From positions 725,745 to 789,744 of the forward strand of contig NW_019775880.1 in the NCBI RefSeq assembly GCF_001039355.2: 64,000 bases of DNA, read 5' to 3'. A program made the translations under genes and the position numbers. Positions 38,645 through 50,400 of the stretch are shown piece after piece; position 1 is the first letter of the stretch, and the number at the start of each line of letters is the position of its first letter. The notes below the pieces were generated by a model. The model was not told where the DNA came from. It saw only the letters and a list, made by a program, of their open reading frames with translations, and made no database searches. Source of the stretch: Lingula anatina (Eukaryota; Brachiopoda; Lingulata; Lingulida; Lingulidae).

Positions 38645-39925
38645 GTAGTAAATAATGCACTGCCCACGAGCCCGATGGGTAAGAGTGCATTATTTGTCGT
38701 ACATACAAGGGGAAATCGTGCGCGTTCCCCAGCCAAACCCCCTAACATTGAATAGAACACGCTGATATCACCGCTCATGGGGTGATATCAAAGAATGGAA
38801 TTTCCCCGCGTTTACTGCCTAATTGCGGTCACCGTCCAATCATTTTCATTTGCGTGAATGGTTTGTGGTTGCGTGTGTATTGACAGGGACATGGGTCAGT
38901 GGTTTTCTGTGAGTATAGTTGGTTGATTTCCTGCTCATCTTCCGCACTTGGCAGTCACTCCGTCTCATTCATTGTTTCGGTCCCTGCAATCCTTTTGTTT
39001 TGATATCAGTCCCGTGGTATGTATGTATATATATTTATTCTCTTGTACATAATAAATAAAACAAAATTTTTGTTCATTTAACAATCAGAATTTTTTAATG
39101 ATACATTGATTATTATGGCGATTGGGAGTCACTCGATACATTTTGTATTTCATGAATACCTTTTATAAAGAAAAAAATAATTCGTTGTCCATTGCAAGTC
39201 TCTAATAATAGTACTGCCCACTATCAAAATATTGCGTCTATCCATGAGCTGTAATAAAGGTAAAATATCTGTGGAGGATGGACTTTTAATTATTTAATCT
39301 ATTATGTTATCATTATTATATTCTTTACGATTTATCAAGTTTACTGGCGTATACATTTTTTATTTTATTCATTCATCCATTACTTATCATAATTACATCT
39401 TCTTTAAATTGAACTTAAATTATAAGACGAACACATTCGTTATATAAATGTTTTGGATATATTTATGTATTTAGACAGAGCCGATTATAAACTTTTGTCT
39501 TTCTCCAATGAATATGAATAACATGAACATGAATAAATAGAGACACCCAGCCTAAATTATCTTAATTTAAAATTTTTTATAAATTATTTTAACAAATAAA
39601 CTTGTACCTTTCCGATTCACCACATCATATTAAAACGTTATATAGAAAACGCCACCTTACCTTTTCTTGTTGGACTTTCTGTTTAATAATATACGTACCT
39701 TTGTTGTGTCCGTTTTGTCCACCCTCCTTTTATACTTTACCGCCAAATGTGACGTCTCTGCTTTGTCTATTGATATCACGTGACTTCATGTTCGTGTTTT
39801 CTCGATGCATGTATGCATCATCGACTCCGTTGTTCAAATTGACACACAAGATAGTACGAGTGGCCCCCACGACCATATATGTACAGATCATAAATAAGAT
39901 TATAAAGTCATGATAATCTTTTATA
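38645..39925. mobile_element. Insertion of about 1.28 kb in the PhyH-D upstream region
   Basis: Copy C reads continuously through GCTATATATATAAAGCCG (32659 on), but copy D is interrupted after CACACGCTAT and resumes at ATAAAGCCG near 39923. The insert opens with an inverted pair (AAATAATGCACT at 38650 and AGTGCATTATTT at 38684) followed by a larger GGGGAAATCG/TTTCCCCGCG pairing. Ends and target duplication are blurred by the TA-rich target. No transposase frame is seen. Confidence 0.65.
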
Positions 39926-39971
39926 AAGCCGATAACCTACATTCGTGGGTGTCAAGATACGGGCACCGGAT

Positions 39972-39977
39972 CACGTG
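39972..39977. promoter_or_regulatory. Conserved CACGTG E-box, displaced from PhyH-D
   Basis: Same GGGCACCGGATCACGTGATG context as copy C, now about 1.45 kb from the copy D start codon. Confidence 0.55.
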
Positions 39978-40654
39978 ATGGGTCATTTAATTTTGAAGAC
40001 CAAGACCACCTTTGCTCAAATCCTGTATCACGCTACAAAGAGAAAGTGTCCGCTATTTATTTATTTATTATTTTATTTTTTTAGAAAAAATCTCTGTTGC
40101 TGTTGCAAGATATGCAGGTCGCTGTTAGAAGCACATAGGGCCTATATCGTGATGTTAACAGTTACACGTGTTACACGTTAGTGTTGCCCAGTAGGCTATC
40201 TGACATTGGCTTCTGCTCTTTATCAAAACATTTCTGGCTATCTCCCAAGAACACTGACCTTAGTGATTGTCGATCAAAATTACATTTTTCTCAGTTCAAA
40301 TTTCTTTCTCTTTTTTATTTATTTCAAAGTACTTTTTGTCCACGCGGAAAGTTTGGAATAGAATCACTTTCAATAGGCCTACACATGGTCGACATAATGC
40401 ATATGTCGGGTAAATGAAAAAGCATCAAACTTCAAATTGTATTAACTCACAAACTTTATTATACTGATGAAATTTAACTAAGTGCTGTTGTATAGAGCTT
40501 ATTCAAGGATCGTTTGTTTTTACGTCGGACATGTATGACATGTATTACGTCGGACATGTATCACGCACTTTCATAGTTGCGCCGACAGACAACTAACAAC
40601 GTAAACAACAACAACTAAACAACCTACACACAATTTGGTAACGTATGTTTCGGA

Positions 40655-40960
40655 AACAGAGTGCCGGATTTAGGGGGGTGGGGTCAGGGGGATCCTTACC
40701 CCCCCCCCCCCTTTTGGTTTCTGAAAAATATATCGCACCAATATTCCCTTGAAATTCTCTTGAAATTAGAATTTTGACTAACTGTACATCAGAGTACTGT
40801 TTGCTCTCCAAAACCAAAAAAATTTCGGGGTCCTTGAGCAGGCCCTGAACCCTACACCAGGAAGGGGATGGTCGGCTTTGCATCAGAGGCCCGTCGTTCC
40901 AGAACCTCCCCCACCCCCCCACACCTTCAAATAATCCTGGATCTGCCCCGGTTATACTTC
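40655..40960. mobile_element. MITE-like element
   Basis: G-rich GGATTTAGGGGGGTGGGG at the left faces CCCACCCCCCCACACC...GGATCTGCCCCGG at the right. The ends are complementary in part and the interior is non-coding. It resembles the many short elements of this type in marine invertebrates. The exact ends are not determined. Confidence 0.45.
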
Positions 40961-43900
40961 CATGAATGGATGAAGTGAAAACGCTTCTACAACGTCTGCG
41001 GGCCTGGACCCAGCAATTTTAATGAGTTTTTTTTATGAAAAAGCTGGCCTATTATTGCGAAAACCTTCATGTTTTCAAAAAACCTAAATCAAAATTTTAC
41101 TAAGGGTGCATTCCCATAGATTTTAGATAGATCTATCCCCATGGGGAGTCTCACTAGATTACTGTCAGATAATCCGGTTTAAATGTCCGTCCCACCTACT
41201 ACAAACTGTAAGGGGGTAATTAACTTTCGTGCCCACTCGGCTGATAGCTATTTAGCGTGAACCTCCTGGGAGTAAGGTCGATCTACTTGGATCGATCTAA
41301 TCTCTGGAAATGGAAAATTATATTTGGCACCCAAACCCTGTGTAGATTCATTCAATGTGTTTTTGTGTGTCGCTGTATACACTCCAATCTCTGTATCTGT
41401 TCGTGCCGTCGTGACAGGGATGGCAGTCCGCTAGGAACCGTATTCCGTTCCCCATTACTTTGTTCCGGTAGAGGTGACATTCGTCCTAAATACTAACCCC
41501 AATATTCCGACTAACCCTAGGCCCGTGGCCAGGGGGGTTCGGGGAGTTCGAAAGAACCGCCCTTTTTGTCAGGAAAAGGTCCATTTTGGGTAAAATTTTA
41601 AAATTTCAAGCGTTTCCCCAAATGTCTTCGCGTGAAATTCAAAACTCCACGTGTGGGCATCTGGTTTAAATTTCAGCACAGTGTGACGTCATGCAGTATA
41701 ACAAAACACCATTTCATATTAACAGCATTATATAGCATATTTATTTATGCCCAATAGACAAAAATATACACTCCAAGTTGGCATATTAATAATGGTTTTA
41801 AGCTTTTTGCATGTTTATCATGATTCACAGTGTAAAGCTATAGATATGTCGAATACAATCTGTAGCCCATGCAAATTAAACAAAATAGGATGACAAAATG
41901 TTATTACTCGTGCCACAGACAATCCATTATTAAGTACTGACACCTTTAATTTATCATGATTTTATTAGAAGAAACCACTTGCTCCTGTACTTGTATTTAA
42001 TCCCTTTCATGATAAATTGCTTTAACTCTACAGGTGATGTTTAGCTTGAGTCAGATCACAGGCATGTTTTAGGTTACCCCTTATTTGAATTCTGCCACAG
42101 GTGTTTCTAGTTCTCTTAACAACTACTGCTTAGTACCAACTGTGCAATAACATGTCATTGTATTTAACATTAAAACCACTAACATCAATTCACTGGTTCA
42201 AAATGCATCTTACTGGTGAATTGGCAAAGAATTCTTATTCTTAACAAAATATGGCAGTGTAACCTTAGTGAAGTATAACAAAATTACATGAGAGTAATCT
42301 TGTTTTCATTTCAAAGGCAGAGGTGGGGGAGGGAGAGAGGGGGGAAACTGGAACACCCTCACATACCCCTTTCAACTTCTATGGACCTGTGGCTTTGCCA
42401 AATATTATGCCCATAAGTTTGGTGACAACTAACAAATCTTGACAAGTAAAACCAGTGACAAGCCCTACCAAGTCGCTAACTTTATTTTAGCCAATAAAAA
42501 CCCACCTCACAACATTTGTACGTAATCATCAACATCCTTTACCATGTAGGCCTTTTCTCCAAATTTCACGATTACTGCTTCTGCATTTTATTTCAACGGA
42601 TCTTAAATTGCCAGATTTTCCTAAACAGCTTTCAAATAGGAAGACACCACCAATTTTCTTTCTTTTTAAAGTGATATTCGGATATTCATTAATGAAAAAA
42701 AATGCTTTCTGCAAATAAATGATTATGATAAACAAATTTTGGACTTTAAGAACTAAATATCTGGGCTTTTTACTACCTTGTGTTGCACATAACTTTCTAT
42801 TCTAATTTGGTAAACCATTCTCCTTTACCAGTGCCATGACATCTTACAATTATACTATCTGATTTCTTCCTTCAGTCTATTGTGGCAAAATATTTTGTAT
42901 ATTTCATGGAAAAAAGTGCAGCTGCATAAAAAATAAGGTACATAATAAATTTAAGATTAGCTACAGCAATGTTAAAGCACACACCATTGTATGTATATAT
43001 ATGTATATAGATATATATATATGAATGTATAACAGTATGTAACAAATGAAAATTTACATAGACTGTACATTAGCATTTAGTGTCATTTGACAAGAATTAT
43101 ATACAGGACCAGAAATAAATATAAAGGTAAAACAAGAATACTGCAGAGTCAAATAAACAAACCTATACTCAAGCAATGGGACAGTTAACAAAAGAATCAT
43201 TTGTTGTGTAAACCCTTTTAAAGGATCATGTGCTTATAATGCTGGTCTTCACATAGTTGAAGCTACTAAATAGTCTGGGGTCCAAGCAAAAAGATAATAA
43301 CAATAATAAATAATAATAATAAAATAAAATAAAACAAAAGGCCTCTCAAAATATGGTTGGGTTTATAAATACATGCAAATATGACAAGACATATATATGG
43401 ATCAATCTTATGTTAATACAAATTGCATTCCATGGATTTTACTGTTTTGGGGAATATGTGATTCAAGAGAAGACCTCTACGATTTTGGCTGCTAAACATC
43501 ATTTCATGAAACAGGCAGAGCTTTTTGAACGTGTCAGTCTTAATTATGAAGACACATCTAAGAGCATCCAAATAATAGTAGTATTCCAATAATCTGTGGT
43601 ATATATTGCATTTCCCCTGAATGCAAAGTTCAACCTAATAATTAAAACTGACACTATTTAAAATTTTCCAGTTCTCATTTGGATGTAAAGTTTCTCTAAA
43701 GAAATTTTCGGAATAGCATAAGGATATTTTTGTCATACAAAATATGTCAACAATCAGGGCTTAATATTTAAACCAGTGTGTCCAATCAAAAGAACTATTG
43801 TTTGTCTTATTGCTATTAATGTTAAATGGTAAAGCTGCAAATTCTCTGAAAATCAGCAAACCAAGCTATTGCTTCATATTCATTTACATAGCTGAATATA

Positions 43901-44687
43901 GTGTATATAAGTATAGTCTATGTCACAACCATCTACCCATTATTTTGTTTGCTCTTTTGCTATAGGAGTGTGATACAATTATATACATTTAACATATAAC
44001 AGTCCAGAAACTGGCTTCTTGTGCATAGTTTTCCGTGGTCAAATGAAAAGTTTCCAAAGTTCAATAACTAGATTTTATCAATGATGTACAACATATACCA
44101 TCACAACTACACATGTATTTGTTCATTAAGTTTACATTTGATAAATTCAATCTCCTCATTTTTTTATGTAAACGGAAGTGCAGTCACAAAAACAATCTTC
44201 TTAGAATAACTTTCTCTAGATTGCATTTAGCAACGACCAAATAAAACCTTCAAATTGTAACTTAATAATGTAATCCATGATAACAGCAAATATTGTGAAC
44301 AACAAATACTTATGTCGTCCTTTTAGAACTACTATATCAGCTCTTACTACCATATNGTGCGTCTACATGTGCATGCACGCTTGTGTGTACATCAAACTAG
44401 TCTGTGGTATCTGTTCTTAGTTATAGGTGTGTGTATATATGATGTACATTGTTTTCCTTTTATAACTTACACATATTTTAACTAGTCTAAGACTTAAATA
44501 TCTATGATATTAGTATAATAGTTAATATGTTAAAAAATAAACAGTATCATATATGTGTGTGCCTCTGTCTGTTATTATAAAAGTCATTATCCAGTATAAA
44601 TCAATCATTTTCTTTACGCCTACAAGCATGTATTATATGTTTTTACATGGATGCCTTTGCAAATTATTTTGTTAATGTATAAATCCT

Positions 44688-45345
44688 CTATACTTTATTG
44701 CTTGTCATCCAGTTTGTAACAACTATCAATGTAGGCAGCACAATTGAGATAAGTCCAGAAATCAGATGGGCTGTTGCTGAAATAGATATTATATTATTTA
44801 TGAAATACAATTTGTCTATTGCAGTTACACACTCAGGTGATATTTTTCTGGAAATAAAATATGCTAGTAAATTGTCAGCACATGTTGAGCTTAGACAATG
44901 CAGATTTTGTTTTTTAGTGGTCAAATGGTTTTGATAACTTACCATTCTGACACTTGCCATCCAAACATATCCCTTTTCTTCCCATAGTTTTACAGTTGCC
45001 ATCTCCATATAGCAGAATGAACCAACTGTCCCTAATGGTCAAAATCACAAAGAAAAATTATTAATAATATATATTATAATTATTAATTTAATAATAAAAA
45101 TAATACAAGTTGAGAAAAACTATGGAAAGGTACATGAACTCTTGAAAGGAAGATATACAAGTTAAGTCTCACTATTTTTTAAAAATTTCATTACTAACAA
45201 GCTACACAGTTGCCTCCCTTATCTTCATGACTTGGTCCACACACACACTTTTTAGGCTGGTCAGGGTGGCAAAAATTGCCACATGTGTGTCCCTTGGCCC
45301 AATCACAGTGTTGAGGTGACTGACATTCTTTTCCAAAACCCTTGG
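44688..45345 (-). pseudogene. crp-1: 3' remnant of a cysteine-rich protein gene
   Basis: Three exons equivalent to exons 6-8 of crp-2 are present: 45345-45199 (CQSPQHCDWAKGHTCGNFC...CVCGPSHEDKGGNC), 45031-44943 (GDGNCKTMGRKGICLDGKCQN) and 44776-44688 (hydrophobic tail TAHLISGLISIVLPTLIVV, then stop). The middle exon is 89 bases against 87 in the other copies. The extra two bases put its cysteine frame out of phase with the preceding exon, so the joined frame would hit a stop in the last exon. No upstream exons 1-5 are found before crp-2. It is diverged from the others and probably an older, decayed copy. An alternative donor or acceptor that rescues the frame cannot be excluded. Confidence 0.65.
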
Positions 45346-47445
45346 CTCGCAGCAGTTTGATCATTTGTACAACATGCATGAAAATGAAACAGTTTGTATA
45401 GAACAGTTTCATTAGCTGTGTTATTGTAATAGACTTGTAAAGATTCTTTTGTCTGTAGCTACTTATATTTGTCTTGTCTTACCAGCCAGTATTTCATTTG
45501 AAATATGAAATGGTTTGTATTTTTTATGTGTGGCGTCACACTCTAGCATTTCTCTTCCATGTTGTCTAGTTTATAAATAGTAGTAACTTGATAAACACAA
45601 TACATTAATATAAGTTTCATTACTTAAAGCCGAAGAATTGCTAAAAATATTGTAACTATGAAAATCTGTGCATGTCTGCCAGGTAGCAGATGTGCCACAA
45701 AAGGAAGGAAGGTTATTAATCCAATGGAAGCCCCCAATCTGTTATGGGTTGGAATAACCCAGAATGCTAGCAAAAATCAATAACACAATTTAAAAAACAA
45801 TTTATGACCAACTTAACCAAATCACACCCTGAGCTTCAGAGCTAACTTGACACTAACCTCTTCACTGTAGCCTATCTTCATCGTGTCAAGTAACCTCTGA
45901 CCAGATTCGATTGCCTCCGCCGCCCGCCAATCAAATTTAAAAGCCCGCACTCAATGACTCATTAAACGATCTAGCCAATGAACGCGAACGAGTCAAAGCG
46001 CGCTTTGTTCAAATCCGGACCAATCAAAGATAAGGCTGAATATCAGGGACTTGCCGTAACCTGTGGGCAGCACGCAAATTACATCGTCTCTCAGTAGATA
46101 ATGATGCAGGGCCTCAAACTGCTAGACCCTATGGTTTCAATTCCGATTTACTCATATTTTGCAAAGAATCAAGAGATAACTTAACACATTCTTTTTCGTA
46201 GTCACTCGCCTTGCTTTCTTTGTGTACGGTAATACACTCGGAACTACTCGGATGTCTCCGCACTCGACAATAACTATGTTGTTAGTATGGAGCTTGCGGA
46301 ATCAGCCGAGGATTGCCGATTGACGGTCAACCAATCAGCGTTTTCACCAAACTTTGGTGAAAAATTTTGAAACATGGATTTGATTGGCTTATATAAACTA
46401 GGTCAAACTATTTTCGTCAGAGGTTACTTGACACGATGGAGATAGGCTACAGTGAAAAGGTTAGTGTCAAGTTAGCTCTGAAGCTCAGGGTGCCAAATCA
46501 GAAATGAAAATACAACTAAACATCTTGAAGTGCACATATCCTGTTTATTGTACTTAAAACTTTCGCACATTGTTTGTCAAGTGCATCTGATGATAGTCCT
46601 ATCTCTAGCATTTGTGCTCATGTGCTGTCCATTTCAAAATAAGATGTGAGATGTTTGAAAGTAAGTCCCTGGAGAAATACCTTTTATAAGTAATAGTGGT
46701 TACGAGGTTCTTCTTTACTTTTACATGTTCATTTCAGTGAGGCATGTGGAGATTATTTGTAGTTTTTTTTTTCATGTCAAAATTTATAAATGAAGAAACT
46801 AGCTTGCTTGCTTGATCTCAGGAGGGCATAGGATATCTATGATCTCCATAATACTGATAATTTTTAACATGGTTAAGGTCAGCATCTTTTTAATTTTCAT
46901 TGTCTCTACCATTCATCTTCCTTTGCACCATTTTGCAAACACTAGATTTAATGAATAATTCCATCTGCATCTTTTTTTTATTTGACATGACAAATGACAT
47001 CGTGACAAGGACTTGGAAAAAACATTTTGTTATTCTTGTGAGAATTTGTTTTGAGTCTACGTAGTATAATTGTTTACAAGTACTCTTTCATCAATGAAGC
47101 AAAATAAGTAAAAGGAAATATATGCTTAAAAGTTATCTTGCATCAATGGAGCAAAAGTAGAAAATGTAATTTGTTGAAATGTTCTGTAAGACCAATGAAG
47201 CAAAGTAAAATTACTAAGAACTGAAACTATATACATTTGAAAAGTAATTGTTAGTAGCTTGGTTTATATTTTCTCCTATTTTGATCAGACTTTTATCCTT
47301 CTGTACTTTGTACATTGAATTCAAAGAATAATTAGTGAACTTATTTCATATTGTAGTCTATTTTGATCAGGCTCTCATCCTTCTGTGGTTTTCTATGTTC
47401 TTCCTTGACTGCTCATGGTCTGCCACTGCTTTAGGTGTGTCTCTG
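45346..47445. other. Intergenic between crp-1 and crp-2
   Basis: Contains the 668-bp MITE and, from about 46640, downstream sequence that recurs at 54330-55160 and 63060-63890. No coding exon. Confidence 0.6.
45825..46492. mobile_element. 668-bp non-autonomous hAT-type MITE
   Basis: Terminal inverted repeats of about 76 bp (45825-45900 and 46417-46492) differ at only two positions and begin CACCCTGAGC. The element is flanked by identical 8-bp CCAAATCA (45817-45824 and 46493-46500), the target duplication length of hAT and P-type transposons. The interior has no transposase frame. It holds several CCAAT boxes (45927, 45975, 46020, 46331, and one reversed near 46383) and a block shared with 13168-13246. 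Confidence 0.9.
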
Positions 47446-50400
47446 CTAGTATAGCACTGCTAACACAATTGGGAGCACTGCTGACAGCAGACCAGAGGTT
47501 ATGATTGCAACAGCTGAAATCAAAATATTAAACGCATACAATCCATGTTAGACCTTTACAAAGTTAAAGATAATGTGTCTTTAAGTATTATACACTTTGA
47601 CCTTGATTGTCAAAGTTTATTGTATCAAAAACAGTTTGATTTCAAAGTTGTCTTTTGAGTTTTTAGTTTCTTATTTTTGAGTCAATTTTGTTGTTATGGG
47701 AACAAGGAAATTGTTTAAAGTAGAAATTAAGAAATCAAAAGTGATTTTATACATTTAAATTTTTTTCTCCACAATTGAAATGCATTTAGACATACATAGC
47801 AAAGGTGGAACAATTGGCTGGTTTGTGGGTCTGACTGAACCACCTTTTTGATCAGAAAAGGTCAAACTTGAATAAAATTTTGAACTAGGTTCTGTGCTGT
47901 TTTTCTAAATGGGTCAAATGAAGACCACTTTTTCAGAATCTGCACCCCCCTCCCCCCCTCTGCTCTTTTGAAATTGCTGGCTTCAGGCCTTGACCTATGA
48001 CATTTAAGTGAAAATGTAAATTATCATTCAGGTTCAGTTGGATGAGATTCAGAAATTAGCATGTTCTGTGTATGAGGATTTTCAAAATTTTTATTTTTAA
48101 ATTTTTTTCTATTTTAGTCATAAGCATTTCTTAATTTAAATTTGTTTTGGGTTTTTAGTTTTTTATTTATAATGTTACCCCGACTCCTATCCTTATTTTT
48201 ATCACTAATTAAGATCATTCTCTTGCCTTATTTTGGAATATTTTGTTCACAAATTCTTAAGCAATATGTAATCGTTAGATATAATTACAATTTTGGCACA
48301 ATCCATCCACACATTGAGCATTAGGACTGATGCCTTGGCAGTTGCCGTCTCCAAAGCATGCACTTCCTACTGTTCCTAAAAGTGATAAGATAATGAAAAG
48401 GTTAATGACCTCTAAAATTAAGATACCATTTTATGACAAGCCTGTTCAAAGATTTAAGTTCAAATAGCCTAGACCTGTTTAGGTATCATATGTTTAAGTT
48501 CTTGCATTAGGTAAACGGCCATGTCATTTGTGAAAGGTCAGATTTTTTTGGTTGTGACAGAACAAGAAATACAATAAGGTAGCATAGAAACATCTAAATG
48601 ATGATGATGAGCATAGAAACAACTAAAACTTTGCAGCAGAAGGTTATTCTTTAACGTAACCTAATAGGTAGATAGGAAATTTAAATAATTCATAGACAAG
48701 AGTGTCATACTTACTTAGTGTACAAGTTTTGCCAGTTGTGATATGCCAGGGCCCACAGCGACACGTTGTAGCTTCTTCTGAAGAACGGTTTGTGGCACAG
48801 GTATCTCCACAGACAAGTCCCTTGCTGGCATCACATGAGCTTGATGAACATGATTCCCCATGTGCTTTAGCTTTATATAGAAGTAAAATAACTAAAATTA
48901 TAGAGTAAGGATTATGGGTTAAGTAGTGATACCCCTCCCTTGTTTCAGAATTTGGCGCTGTCTTGCTATTTTCATTTTTATTTATTTTTTTTAAATTAAT
49001 GTTGGTAACTTTCAGTAGCCTGTCACTGAGTTTCAGAATTGATGCTGGCTGTATCCAATACTGTTCCACTACATTACATTTGAAGAAATCCCAACCTACT
49101 TTGGTTTGAACATTCAGATTTATCATAACTTGGTTTCAGCCCTGGAAGACATGAACACCTATTTGATGTAGTATCACATATCATACTTGCTGGACTTAAA
49201 TAGATGTTACTGTAACAGTCAGTGTCTTCCATACACATGTCACCAATTTTTGCTGCAAAGAAAAAATGAAAAGGTATGAGTAATATATTGGAAAAAGAAT
49301 GGAATGATGTGCATGTATATCTGAAATAATTGTAATTTAAGGTATAAATTGCATTTGTTTAGCCTTAAACATATTATCCACTAACTGTGGAATACTTTTC
49401 AGTATTTCCTTTATTATATTTTCTGATATTGAATAGCATAAGGCCATGGTAGGTGCTGTGCTGTGTAAAAACATCCGTATGTATTTACTTTGCTTTTCAT
49501 GGCCATAATTGTTAGTATACTGACAAGGGGTGGGGTGTTTTTATTAAGTAAAATGGTAGATACATTATTGAATATTTAGATGCACAAAAATCTGGGCCCA
49601 GTTTCATAAAGGACATTTAGCACTAACCAGTGTATAAGCCTAACTAGTGGATAAATTCTCCTAACACCCATTAACTAAAAGATGGTTAAAATTGATAAAG
49701 CCGATTAGTTAACTGACCAGTGTTTAACTGGATAAAATATTTAAAGGTCAGTTAACTAACCAGCTGTTTAAACACTGTTTATAAAACACAATTTCAACCA
49801 TCATTTAGTGAATGGGTATTAGCAGAATTTATCCACTGGTTAGACTTAAACACTGGTTTGCGCTACACGTCCTTGAAGGTGGGCTCTCATTTTTGGTATT
49901 TTGATGATAAGAAACCCTGTCAATAACCTGAAGTTCAAAACTTACCTGATACACAGATAGGATATTTTTTCCCAAGAAAGTATAGTGGACCATTATAAAT
50001 AATGGACAGCATTGTCCACTCTGCTGCTGAGGAACACCCACATGATCGAGGAGTAGCTGACAAAATACGATTCCAATAAAATCCTCTAGTACATGTGTCT
50101 CCTGCTGTGACCCCCTCTGATGGCAGCAGTTGGTTGGGGTCACCACAGTGCTCCCCTCCCCACATCTTCACATAGCCTGATTTACAGGTACATTGGCCAT
50201 CTTTGCACTCAGAGTTGGCAGCACCACATGTACCAGTTTCATCAAAGGTAGAACAGGATTCTCCTACTTTTTTTACTGAAATATTAATTAATTAATTAAT
50301 CGCCAATTTTTAAAGATGAGCCCTTGCAAGTATCATAAAATAGTAATGTAAAATTTCAGATAGGTATTTTAATTGCAATTATATAAATTGTACTTTAGAT

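Larger units (their letters stand above)
38521..44687. other. Intergenic between PhyH-D and the crp array
   Basis: No coding exon is supported over 6.2 kb. It contains the copy D promoter block, an inserted segment (38645-39925), MITE-like sequence (40655-40960), the segment shared with 34.5-35.07 kb (to about 42220), then AT-rich single-copy sequence with many short open frames lacking splice or domain support. One N is at 44356. Confidence 0.5.

Noticed and set aside
39602-39913. 103-codon frame in the PhyH-D upstream insert
   Set aside because: No similarity to transposase or reverse transcriptase motifs and no splice context.
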